DNA of 64,000 nt from Roseomonas haemaphysalidis. Its GTDB lineage: Bacteria; Pseudomonadota; Alphaproteobacteria; Acetobacterales; Acetobacteraceae. Shown in pieces: positions 33,359-41,536 of the stretch (its first letter is position 1; the number at the start of each line of letters is the position of its first letter). Location of the stretch: assembly GCF_017355405.1 (NCBI RefSeq), contig NZ_CP061179.1:186001-250000 (forward strand), read 5' to 3'. The position numbers and the translations under genes are program-made. The notes under the pieces are model-generated. The model worked only from the letters and a program-made list of their open reading frames with translations. It had not been told where the DNA came from and made no database searches.

Positions 33359-34179
33359 GCGACGCGACCTTGAGCACCGTTCCCCCCGCCGCCATGCCCG
33401 CGCGCCGTTCGCGGCCGCCGCTGGCACTTCTCACCTCGCCGCTGCTCGCGGTGGTGCTGATCGGGCTTTGGCACCTGTACGTGGTCCAGTCGGGCGTCTC
33501 CGCCTTTATCCTGCCCTCGCCGCTCGCGGTGTGGAACGCACTGCTGGAGCTGCTGGCCACGCCCTCCACCTGGACGCACACGCTGGCCACTGTGCAGGCG
33601 ACGCTGGCGGGCTTCCTGATCGCGCTGGTGCTGGGCGTCGCCATGGGTGCGGTGCTGGCCAAGCTGCCGTGGCTGGAGCAGACGCTGAATCCCTTCATCG
33701 TCGCCTCGCAGGTGGTGCCCAAGGTGGCGCTGGTGCCGCTGTTCGTGGTGTGGTTCGGCTTTGGCATGACCAGCAAGGTCATCATCGCCGCCGTGATCGC
33801 CTTCTTCCCCATCTTCACCGGCACGCTGCGGGGCGTGAAGTCGGTGGACCTGGGGCACCGGGACGTGATGACCGCCTTCAACGCCTCGCCGCTGCAACGG
33901 GCACTGGCGCTCGACCTGCCCTCCTCCCTCCCATACATCCTGGTGGGCGCGGAGGTCGGCATCGTGCTGGCCATCATCGGCGCCGTGATCGGCGAGTATC
34001 TCGGTGGCAACCTGGGCCTTGGCTACCTGCTGATCGCCAAGATGAATGCCTACGAGACGGACATGCTCTTCGCCGTGATCGCGCTGCTGACGGCGGTGGG
34101 CTTCGGCTTCTACATCATCACCGTGGCGCTGCGCCGCGCCATCATCCCGTGGCACGAAAGCGTGGCGGGCGCGAAGTGA
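33355..34179 (+). CDS. ABC transporter permease (SsuC/TauC-like)
   Basis: A 274-residue inner-membrane permease with about six helices. The first is [20 protein letters not shown] and the last lies near the C-terminus ([13 protein letters not shown]). The coupling-helix region [26 protein letters not shown] contains the cytoplasmic loop that docks on the ATPase. Homodimer function is expected since only one permease gene is present. GTG start overlapping the ATPase stop. Confidence 0.96.
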   Translation: MSDATLSTVPPAAMPARRSRPPLALLTSPLLAVVLIGLWHLYVVQSGVSAFILPSPLAVWNALLELLATPSTWTHTLATVQATLAGFLIALVLGVAMGAVLAKLPWLEQTLNPFIVASQVVPKVALVPLFVVWFGFGMTSKVIIAAVIAFFPIFTGTLRGVKSVDLGHRDVMTAFNASPLQRALALDLPSSLPYILVGAEVGIVLAIIGAVIGEYLGGNLGLGYLLIAKMNAYETDMLFAVIALLTAVGFGFYIITVALRRAIIPWHESVAGAK

Positions 34180-34952
34180 GCACCGAATACGCCCCGCGCG
34201 GCCTGGTCGGCGTGCTGACGCCCCAGGCCAACACCACGGTGGAGCCGGAATTCGCCCTGCTCTGCCCGCCCGGCTACGCCTTGCTCAATGCCCGCATGTG
34301 CAGCGGCAAGCCTACCATCGTGGCGCGGCTGCTGGATTACCTGGCGGGGCTGGACGGCGCCGCCGCGCAATTCGCCAACGCGCCGCTCGGCGCCATCGCC
34401 TTTGCCTGCACCGGAGCTTCCTACTTCGCCGGGCCGGCGGAGGAGGATGCGATCGTGGCACGCATGGAAGCCGCGACGGGCCACCCCGTTGTCACCGCCG
34501 CCCGCGCGGTGCGGGACGCGCTGGACGTGTTGGGCGCGCGGCGCATCGGCCTCGTCTCCCCCTACCCCGCCGACCTGACGGAAGCCGCACGGGGCTACTG
34601 GACCGCGCGGGGCTTCGAGGTCGCCGCCGTGGCGGGCGCCACGCTGCAGGAAGGCGCCTTCCACCCAATCTACGCCATGGCTGCCGACACGGCCGAACAG
34701 GCGCTGGCCGGGCTGCCGGAGGGCCTGGACGCGGTGGTGATGCTGGGCACCGGCATGCCGACGCTGCGGCCCATCCTGGCGTGTCCCCGCATCGGCGGTG
34801 CCCCCGTCCTGTCCTGCATGCTGGCGCTGGCCTGGCGCAGCATCGCGGCGGTGGATGGCCGCGCGCCGGAGACTACCGACCTGCTACGTTGGGTGGACGG
34901 CGCCCACTGGGGCCCACGCTACCGGGCCCTGCAGCAGGCCCTGGCGGCCTGA
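34176..34952 (+). CDS. Maleate isomerase/Asp-Glu racemase family protein
   Basis: A 258-residue enzyme of the two-cysteine racemase superfamily, closest in pattern to maleate cis-trans isomerase and arylmalonate decarboxylase. Cys78 in AFACTGASYF and Cys214 in VLSCMLALAW are the catalytic pair. Asn19 in TPQANTTVEPE matches the substrate-binding Asn of maleate isomerase. GTG start overlapping the permease stop, so it is the fourth gene of the ABC operon. With the amide hydrolases nearby it suggests a maleamate to maleate to fumarate branch, but other 2-substituted malonates are possible. Confidence 0.88.
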   Translation: MSTEYAPRGLVGVLTPQANTTVEPEFALLCPPGYALLNARMCSGKPTIVARLLDYLAGLDGAAAQFANAPLGAIAFACTGASYFAGPAEEDAIVARMEAATGHPVVTAARAVRDALDVLGARRIGLVSPYPADLTEAARGYWTARGFEVAAVAGATLQEGAFHPIYAMAADTAEQALAGLPEGLDAVVMLGTGMPTLRPILACPRIGGAPVLSCMLALAWRSIAAVDGRAPETTDLLRWVDGAHWGPRYRALQQALAA

Positions 34953-34960
34953 GGCGGCCC

Positions 34961-36415
34961 TCAGCCAGCCAGCGCCGGCAAAGCTGCCCGCACCACCTTG
35001 CCCCCCGTGTTGCGCGGCAGCGACGGCACAACCAGCAGCCGCTGCGGCTGCTTGTAGGGGGCAAGGCGCTGTTGCAGAACGACGCGCAGTGCGGCTTCCT
35101 CCAGCACCGCGCCAGGGGTGGCGACGACGGCTGCCACCACCACCTCGCCCAGCACGGGGTCGGGCAGCGGAAAGGCCGCGGCTTCCGCCACGCCGGAGCA
35201 GCCCAGCAGCACGGCCTCGATCTCCGCCGGATACACGTTGACGCCGCCGCGGATGATCACGTCCTTGGCCCGCCCGGCCAGTTGCACGTGGCCCGATGGC
35301 AGCAGCTTCGCCAGGTCGCCCGGCATGAACCAGCCCTGCGGGTCGGCGGGCACAATGCCGCCATGCTCATCCACAAGTGCGCTGGATACGCCGGGGCCGC
35401 GGTAGCGCAGCCGCCCCACGGTGCCACGGGGCAACGGCGCACCGGCGTCGTCGACGATCTCGATGTCCACCCGGAAGGCAGGGCGTCCCACGGTTTCCGG
35501 GAAGTCGCGTTGTTCCATGGCATGCAGCACGGCGATGCCCCCGCCCTCACTGGTCGCGTAGTAGTCGGTCAGCCCGGGCGACAGGCGCTCCAGCGCCCGC
35601 AGCCGTTGCGCCGGGTGCATGGCGGCACCGCTGGTGATCAGACGGCGCATCTCCGGCATCGCCGGGCCCTCGCCGGTCCAGCATTCCAGCATGCGCGTCA
35701 CCTGCGTGGGCACCACGAAGGCGGCGGTGGCTCGCCGCGCCTGCGCCACCTCGATCACCTCCGGCGCACGGGCGGGGGGCGGGCAGAAGATCAGCGTGCC
35801 GCCACAGGCGAGGGTGCTCATGGCGAAGGAGCGCCCCCCACCGAAATAGAGCGGTGTCGCGAGCAGGAACCGGTCGGCGCCGCTCAGCCCGATGCCGCCC
35901 CATTGGGAAACAAAGCGCTCGTAGAGCTGGCGGTGCGACACCACGGCGCCGGTGGGCCGCCCCGTGGTGCCGGACGACAACGAGATCAGCAGCGACGCAT
36001 CCTCATCGGCCGGCAGGTCCGGTGCGATAGGCGTGGTATGTTGCCAGTCCGACGCCTGAAAGATCGTGGCAGGCAGCGCGCCGGCGGCGGTGTCGCCGGG
36101 CTCCATCAGCACCAGGCGGCAGCGGAAGGCCTCCGCCACGGCGCGCTTTTCCGTTGGCGTCCAGCGGTGGTCCACCGGCACCACCACGGCGCCCAGCGCC
36201 GCCACGGCGTAGTGCAGCAGCAGATGGTCGGCGGTATCGGCCAGGCACAGCCCGACGCGGTCGCCGGCGCCGATGCCGAGCGTGCGCAACCGCCCCGCAT
36301 AGGCCAGCATCCGCGCCGCCGATGTGGCGTAATCGGTTTCGGTCGTCCCCTCGATGGTCGCGGCGTGGGATGGCCGCGCGGCGGCGTGGGACAGGAGCAA
36401 GGAAGCAAGGTTCAT
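34961..36415 (-). CDS. AMP-forming acyl-CoA synthetase
   Basis: A 484-residue adenylate-forming ligase. The ATP motif is SLSSGTTGRPTG, the A5 region DYYATSEGGG, the A7 Asp lies in GWFMPGDLA, the hinge in RAKDVIIRGGVNVYP and the catalytic Lys in NTGGKVVR near the C-terminus. It activates a carboxylic acid, probably aromatic or branched, as CoA ester. It is convergent with the maleate-isomerase gene and divergent from the amidohydrolase with 74 bp between starts. Confidence 0.93.
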   Translation of the reverse strand: MNLASLLLSHAAARPSHAATIEGTTETDYATSAARMLAYAGRLRTLGIGAGDRVGLCLADTADHLLLHYAVAALGAVVVPVDHRWTPTEKRAVAEAFRCRLVLMEPGDTAAGALPATIFQASDWQHTTPIAPDLPADEDASLLISLSSGTTGRPTGAVVSHRQLYERFVSQWGGIGLSGADRFLLATPLYFGGGRSFAMSTLACGGTLIFCPPPARAPEVIEVAQARRATAAFVVPTQVTRMLECWTGEGPAMPEMRRLITSGAAMHPAQRLRALERLSPGLTDYYATSEGGGIAVLHAMEQRDFPETVGRPAFRVDIEIVDDAGAPLPRGTVGRLRYRGPGVSSALVDEHGGIVPADPQGWFMPGDLAKLLPSGHVQLAGRAKDVIIRGGVNVYPAEIEAVLLGCSGVAEAAAFPLPDPVLGEVVVAAVVATPGAVLEEAALRVVLQQRLAPYKQPQRLLVVPSLPRNTGGKVVRAALPALAG

Positions 36416-36489
36416 GCGGCGATCCGGCGGTTGACGCGGCGGCCGAACTGCGGCCAAGGACAAGCAACGAGCAGGGAACAGGCAAGACG

Positions 36490-37356
36490 ATGAGTGAGAC
36501 GATCCGGGCGATCGACGCCGTGGTCAATATCTGGACACCGGAAGCGCTCGCGGCGCGCCCCGGCTGGGGCGGCGACTTCTTTGTCGGCAAGATGCGCGCG
36601 CAATCCGCGCTGATGGAAGGCCTGTCGCTGGAACAGATGATCGAGCGGATGGATGCCGCTGGCATCGAGCGCGCCTTCCTGGTCGCGCCGAAGTCGGGCC
36701 GCGTCGGCCTGCCCGGCTGCTACCACCTGCCCTACGGCATCGTCGCCCGCGCGGTGGAGCGGTTCCCCGACCGCTTCTACGGCCTCGCCGGCATCGACCC
36801 GACGGAAGGCATGATGGGCGTGCGCGCGCTGGAATCGGCGGTGCGGGACGATGGCTTCATCGGCGCGCATTGTTACCCGCATTGGTTCGAGATGGCGCCG
36901 GACCACGCGCGCTACTACCCCTTCTACGCCAAGTGCGTCGAGCTCGGCGTGCCCTACCAGCTTCAGGTCGGGCAATCCATGATCTACGCGGCCGAGCACC
37001 GCACGCAAAGCGTCGGCCGGCCGATCACGCTGGATGCCGTGGCCTGCGACTTCCCGGAGCTGAAGCTGATCGGCATTCATGTCGGTATTCCCTGGCATGA
37101 CGAGATGATCGCCATGGCCTGGAAGCACCCCAACGTATTCATCGGCTGCGACGCGCACAGCCCCGCCTACTGGCCGGAAAGCTTCCGCCGCTACATCGAC
37201 AGCTACGGGCAGGACAAGGTGATCTTCGGCACCGACTTCCCCGTGCTCGACTTCGCCCGCACGCGGCGGGAGATCGAGGCCATGAACTTCCGCCCCGGAC
37301 CGCTGCGCAAGCTGCTGCGCGACAACGTGGCGCGCATCTACGGCTTGGCGGTCTGA
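36490..37356 (+). CDS. Amidohydrolase_2-family protein lacking canonical metal ligands
   Basis: A 288-residue TIM-barrel protein of the ACMSD/gamma-resorcylate-decarboxylase group. The usual IDxHxH start reads AIDAVVNIW, so both His are replaced (Val11, Asn13). The next metal His position reads YQLQVG with Gln. Still present are His127 and His131 in GAHCYPHW, His197 in GIHVG and Asp249 in FGTDFPV. Such enzymes decarboxylate or hydrolyse aromatic acids and lactones; this one must use a reduced or altered metal site. Its last 19 bp overlap the convergent isochorismatase-type gene. Confidence 0.85.
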   Translation: MSETIRAIDAVVNIWTPEALAARPGWGGDFFVGKMRAQSALMEGLSLEQMIERMDAAGIERAFLVAPKSGRVGLPGCYHLPYGIVARAVERFPDRFYGLAGIDPTEGMMGVRALESAVRDDGFIGAHCYPHWFEMAPDHARYYPFYAKCVELGVPYQLQVGQSMIYAAEHRTQSVGRPITLDAVACDFPELKLIGIHVGIPWHDEMIAMAWKHPNVFIGCDAHSPAYWPESFRRYIDSYGQDKVIFGTDFPVLDFARTRREIEAMNFRPGPLRKLLRDNVARIYGLAV

Positions 37357-37952
37357 CACAGCGCCGCGCCGGCCTCCTCCATCCCGATCACGGGGGCGAA
37401 GCCGAAGGCCAGCGCGGACAGGGAGGCCGCGTGCCGCGCGGGGTCGAAGTCGCCGCAGGCCTCGGCCACCACGCGGATGTCGTAGTCCCGTTGCGACAGG
37501 TCCCGCGCCGTGGTTTCCACGCACATGGAGGTGGTGACGCCGCCTATCAGCACGCGCCGCGTATTGAAGGCGCGCAGCATCGCTTCCAGCGGCGTCGCGT
37601 AGAGCGCCGAATAGCGCGGCTTGTCGATCACGATGTCGCCCGCTTCCGCCTTCGCGGAGACGGAGAGCGCCACGTCCTCCGTGCCGGCGCGCAGGGCGCC
37701 GATGCGTGCCAGGTTGGGCCGCATGGCAAGGATGGTGCCGCCATCGGCATAGTCGGGGCGGAACATCATCCGGGTCCAGACCACCGGCACGCCCGCCGCG
37801 CGCGCCCGCGCGGCCAGCCGGGCACAGTTCCCCGCCGCGACCTTCAGGAGCGCGATGTCGCGCCCCTGTTGCGCGATGGAACCGTCGTCGTCGCAGAAGG
37901 CGCGCTGCAGGTCGATCAGCAGCAGCAGCGCGGGCACCTCAGCCGAAGGCAA
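37338..37952 (-). CDS. Isochorismatase-family cysteine hydrolase (2 of 2)
   Basis: A 204-residue hydrolase with Asp14 in LLIDLQRAF, Lys111 in VIDKPRYSALY and Cys144 in TTSMCVETTARD, the complete Asp-Lys-Cys triad. The length is that of the core fold without extension. Maleamate amidase, nicotinamidase and ureidoacrylate hydrolase share this plan. Its start overlaps the end of the ABC receptor gene by 14 bp, so hydrolase and receptor are co-expressed. Confidence 0.92.
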   Translation of the reverse strand: MPSAEVPALLLLIDLQRAFCDDDGSIAQQGRDIALLKVAAGNCARLAARARAAGVPVVWTRMMFRPDYADGGTILAMRPNLARIGALRAGTEDVALSVSAKAEAGDIVIDKPRYSALYATPLEAMLRAFNTRRVLIGGVTTSMCVETTARDLSQRDYDIRVVAEACGDFDPARHAASLSALAFGFAPVIGMEEAGAALCQTAKP

Positions 37953-38955
37953 GCTTGCGTGCCTTGTCGTCGTAGAAGGCGCGGTCGCGCGGCTCGGCGA
38001 TGATGCCGGCCTTGACCATCAGCGTGCAGGCGCTGTCCCAGCTCTGCGGGTTACTGGCCAACTTGTCCCGGCGCGGTGCTGCAAAGGTGGTGTCCAGCCC
38101 ATAGGCCAGCACCGATGCGCCCTTGTCCGGCCTGCGTGCCTCGGCAATCTCGTATTTCGTGGCCATGGAAGCCAGCACGGGGGCGAGGTTCGCCCTCTGC
38201 GCCTCCATGGCATCCAGCGAAGCCTGCACGCCACGCAGGAACTTCGCCAGCGCCTCGGTTTCCGTATCCAGCGTCGCCTTGGAGGTCAGGTACACCTGGC
38301 CCGGCACGGGAGCCACGGTGTCGGTGGACCACGCCAGCACCGGCTGCTTGTCGGTTTGCAACTGGAACACAGTGTCCGAGGTGGCGATGAAGCCGTCGAT
38401 GCGCCCACGCTTGATGAATTCAAAGGCGGTGGGCGCGTTGCCGACCGCCTCGCGCTTAACATCGGCCTTGGGCACATCGCGCGAAGCCAGCATCATGTCC
38501 AACAGGTTTTCCGTGGCGCCGCCGGTGGACACGATGCCCATGGTCTTGCCCGCCATGTCAGCCGGCGTGCGGATCGGCTTGTCGGCGTGGCTGATCACGA
38601 AAAAGCCGTCGCGCTGATAGATCTCGCCGATCGCGACGATGGAAGGCTCGCGCGCATAGGCCTTGATCAGGTCGGTGCCGCCGGTGCGCGACAGCAACAC
38701 GTTGCCCGCCGTCACCTGCTGCACCGACATGGCGGAGCCGCGCCCGCCCTCGACCTCCACGTCCAGCCCTTCCTTGGCGAAGAAGCCGCCGGTCTGCCCG
38801 TACAGCACCTCCGCGAAACCGAGGATGAAGCCGAAGGGCGTCAGGTACTTCACGCGCCGCAGCGACTGGGCGCGCGCCACGGCCGGCGCCATCAGCAGGC
38901 CGGCGCCGGCAGCCAGGAGGGCGCGGCGGGGCATCGCGAAGCAGGGCTGCGTCAT
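37939..38955 (-). CDS. Second ABC receptor, paralogue of the one at 31554
   Basis: A 338-residue periplasmic receptor with signal peptide (PRRALLAAGAGLLMAPAVARAQ). YLTPFGFILGFAEVLYG, GIVSTGGATENLLDMML and [10 protein letters not shown] match the first receptor almost position by position, so the two derive from one ancestor. No ATPase or permease accompanies it; it probably shares the transporter at 32567-34179. It is followed by an amide hydrolase on the same transcript. Confidence 0.92.
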   Translation of the reverse strand: MTQPCFAMPRRALLAAGAGLLMAPAVARAQSLRRVKYLTPFGFILGFAEVLYGQTGGFFAKEGLDVEVEGGRGSAMSVQQVTAGNVLLSRTGGTDLIKAYAREPSIVAIGEIYQRDGFFVISHADKPIRTPADMAGKTMGIVSTGGATENLLDMMLASRDVPKADVKREAVGNAPTAFEFIKRGRIDGFIATSDTVFQLQTDKQPVLAWSTDTVAPVPGQVYLTSKATLDTETEALAKFLRGVQASLDAMEAQRANLAPVLASMATKYEIAEARRPDKGASVLAYGLDTTFAAPRRDKLASNPQSWDSACTLMVKAGIIAEPRDRAFYDDKARKLAFG

Positions 38956-39048
38956 GCGGGCATCCTTCGGTCGTGGCGGTGCGGGCGCCGAGGATAGGCA
39001 GGGAAATCCCGTTGACGCAATGCTGCTGTCTCATGTCCTATACCGCGG

Positions 39049-39070
39049 GCGGTCTGGCAAATCAGACCGC
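39049..39070. promoter_or_regulatory. 8-bp inverted repeat, terminator or operator
   Basis: GCGGTCTG, a 6-nt centre GCAAAT and CAGACCGC form a perfect repeat about 45 bp downstream of the flavoprotein stop and 94 bp upstream of the receptor start at 38955. As RNA it is a stable hairpin that could end the flavoprotein transcript; as DNA it has operator-like dyad symmetry. Both readings stay open. Confidence 0.45.
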
Positions 39071-39114
39071 GACAGCACGGACGAACCCCCGAGGTGACAG
39101 GACCAGCCGGCGGC

Positions 39115-40467
39115 TCAACCCGCCGCCGTGGCGCCGGCGGCGAGCCCCAGCGCGAAGGCCTGCGCCAGACCATTGCCCGGCACATAGCCCGCCGCGCCGG
39201 TGCCGGACACGCCGCAGGCCGCGCCGCCCGCCGCCAGCAGCCCGGGAATGGCGCTGCCATCGGCCCGCAGCACGCGCGCGCCTGCATCCACCACCGCGCC
39301 GCCCTGCGTATGCGCCAGCCCGCCGGTGATGGCCGCCGCGAAGAACGGCGCCTGCAACGGCGTGCCCCAATGGGTGCGGCCGTGCTGGTCTGTCTGTTCG
39401 CCGCGCGCGCAGGCGGCGGCGTCGCGCAGCGTGTCCGCCAGGGCATCCGGTGGCAGGCCGAAGCGCGCGGCCAATGTGGCGAGCCCGCCGCCGCCCCACA
39501 CCAGGCCAGCCTCCGTCGCCGCGCGGAACGGGCCCTGGCGCAGCGCGGTGTCCTGCGCGGCGGCGTCCCAGATCTCCACGGCTCCGCCAGGCTGCGCCAG
39601 CACATGCGCGGTCAGCTCCGACGGCCCCATATCCTCCGCCGCGAAACGCAGGCCCTGCTGGTTGACCATGACGGCCCCCAGCGCCGGCAGCGCGGCGCCC
39701 AGCCGGTGCGTGCCGTCGCCATCGCGGCAGACATGCGGCTGCCCTTGGTAGGAATCCATGCAGCGCAACGCGGCGCCAAGCTGATCCAGCCAGTCCATGC
39801 CGCGCCCGTCGTTCGACGCGGCGCCGACATGCAGCGCCCCCGACGCGCCGGGCAGGTGCCGCGCCTTCCGCGCCGCGTTGCCGCCGAAGCCGCCGCCGGC
39901 CAGCAGCACCCAGGCGGCGGGCAGCACCCGGCGCGCGGCGCCCCCATCGGAAACCTCGACCCCCGCAACGCCGCAGGCACCGCTCCGCAACGCCACGGCG
40001 TCACAGCCTTCCAGCCAGGCGATGCGCGGCGCCCGGCGCACGGCCGCGCGCAACAGCGCCGCCAGTTCGGCACCCGATTCCGCCGGTGTCGCGTGCAGGC
40101 GCGGCGCGGAATGGCCAGGGAATCTTGCCGTTTGCGACAAGTGGATCGGCAAGCCGGCACTGTCTGCCAGAAAATGTGCAGCATCCCGCGCGCCCTGCGT
40201 CACCGTGCGCAGCAAGGGCTGCGGTACGGCGCCGCCGGTCTTATCGGTGATGTCGGCGGCGAAGCGGTCCGGCCCGTCCTCCACGCCCGCTTCGTGCTGC
40301 CAGCGGCTGCCGGCGGCGGAAAACAGGCCGCCGGACAAGGCCAGGTTGCTGGGCGCGGCGGCATCGCGTTCCAGCAGGGCCACGCGGGCACCGCCGGCCG
40401 CGGCCCGCAACGCCCCCACCATGCCGGCTGCGCCTGCGCCGACCACCACCACATCCCAGTCCGCCAT
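39115..40467 (-). CDS. FAD-binding oxidoreductase, fumarate reductase/succinate dehydrogenase flavoprotein type
   Basis: A 450-residue flavoprotein. The N-terminal dinucleotide motif is VVVVGAGAAGMVGAL (6-20), the middle carries LLAGGGFGGNAARKA and the C-terminus GLLAAGGAACGVSGTGAAGYVPGNGLA, the FAD-binding end typical of tricarballylate dehydrogenase and 3-ketosteroid dehydrogenase relatives. It would desaturate a succinate-like or ring C-C bond. No iron-sulfur or cytochrome subunit is adjacent. Met 40467 is preferred over two upstream Mets because the Rossmann motif begins there and GGGGAAG lies before it. Divergent from a Bug receptor. Confidence 0.88.
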   Translation of the reverse strand: MADWDVVVVGAGAAGMVGALRAAAGGARVALLERDAAAPSNLALSGGLFSAAGSRWQHEAGVEDGPDRFAADITDKTGGAVPQPLLRTVTQGARDAAHFLADSAGLPIHLSQTARFPGHSAPRLHATPAESGAELAALLRAAVRRAPRIAWLEGCDAVALRSGACGVAGVEVSDGGAARRVLPAAWVLLAGGGFGGNAARKARHLPGASGALHVGAASNDGRGMDWLDQLGAALRCMDSYQGQPHVCRDGDGTHRLGAALPALGAVMVNQQGLRFAAEDMGPSELTAHVLAQPGGAVEIWDAAAQDTALRQGPFRAATEAGLVWGGGGLATLAARFGLPPDALADTLRDAAACARGEQTDQHGRTHWGTPLQAPFFAAAITGGLAHTQGGAVVDAGARVLRADGSAIPGLLAAGGAACGVSGTGAAGYVPGNGLAQAFALGLAAGATAAG

Positions 40468-40568
40468 GCCGCCACTTCCCCCGCTCACCGTCTCCGCCAG
40501 CATGGCATGGCGGGCGCGGGTTGTCGGCAGCACACCCGCCATTTCCCCTGTCACAAACGGAGTTGATC

Positions 40569-41534
40569 ATGCACCGCCGTTCGTTGCTCGCGGCCCTCGG
40601 CCTGTTGCCCCTGGCCCGCCCCGCCGCCGCGCAGGGCACCTGGCCGGACCGCCCTGCCCGCTTCGTCAATCCCTTCACGGCGGGCTCCGCCGTGGACGTG
40701 GTGACGCGTCTGCTGGCGCAGGGCATGTCGGAGCAGCTGGGCCAGCAGTTCATCGTGGAAAACCGCACCGGCGCCTCCGGCAACATCGGCACGGAAGCGG
40801 TGGCCCGGGCGCGGCCGGATGGCTACACCATCCTGGTCGGCTCGCCTGGCACCATGGGCATCAATCCCTTTCTGTTTCCCACGCTGCCCTACGACGCCAT
40901 CAAGGACTTCGCCCCCGTCAGCCATGCGGTGTCCTTTCCGCAGGCCATTGTGGTAAACCCCAGGCTCGGCATCCGCTCCCTGCCGGAGCTGGTGGCACGG
41001 GCGAAGGCGGAGCCGGGCCGGCTGAACTACGGCTCGTCGGGCAGCGGCACCACGTCGCACCTGGCGATGGAGCTGTTCAAGGCGGCCCTGGGGCTGGACC
41101 TAGTGCACGTGCCGTTCCGCGGCGGCAGCCAGGCGGTGCAGGCAGTGGTCGGCGGCGACATCCAGCTCGCCATTGAGGGCGTGCCATCGCTGCCCGGCAT
41201 GATCAACCAGGGGCTGCTGCTGCCGCTGGCCGTCACCTCGGCGGAGCGGTCGGCGCTGCTGCCGGAGGTCCCCGCCGTGGCGGAAACCGTGCCCGGCTTC
41301 GACGCCGCCGCCTGGATCATCTACTTCGTGCCGGCCGGCACCCCCGAGCCGGTGGTGGACGCGATGTCCGCCGCCATGCGGGCCGCGCTGGACCAGCCCG
41401 CCATCCGCCAGAAGCTTCTGGAACAGGGCGCCACGCTGTTCGGCAGCAACGCAGCGGACACCGCCGCATTTCACCGCGCCGAAATGCGCAAGTGGCAGCG
41501 CGCGGTGCAGGTTTCCGGCGCCAAGGTGGAGTGA
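40569..41534 (+). CDS. Bug/TctC-family solute receptor (7 of 8)
   Basis: A 321-residue periplasmic receptor. It has a signal peptide (HRRSLLAALGLLPLARPAAAQ), then WPDRPARFVNPFTAGSAVD. Here the usual PPGG of the first loop is TAGS, a variant that may change the ligand. NRTGASGNIGTEAVA and HVPFRGGSQAVQAVVGG are standard. It lies between two flavoenzyme genes, divergent from one and convergent with the other. Confidence 0.95.
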   Translation: MHRRSLLAALGLLPLARPAAAQGTWPDRPARFVNPFTAGSAVDVVTRLLAQGMSEQLGQQFIVENRTGASGNIGTEAVARARPDGYTILVGSPGTMGINPFLFPTLPYDAIKDFAPVSHAVSFPQAIVVNPRLGIRSLPELVARAKAEPGRLNYGSSGSGTTSHLAMELFKAALGLDLVHVPFRGGSQAVQAVVGGDIQLAIEGVPSLPGMINQGLLLPLAVTSAERSALLPEVPAVAETVPGFDAAAWIIYFVPAGTPEPVVDAMSAAMRAALDQPAIRQKLLEQGATLFGSNAADTAAFHRAEMRKWQRAVQVSGAKVE

Positions 41535-41536
41535 GG

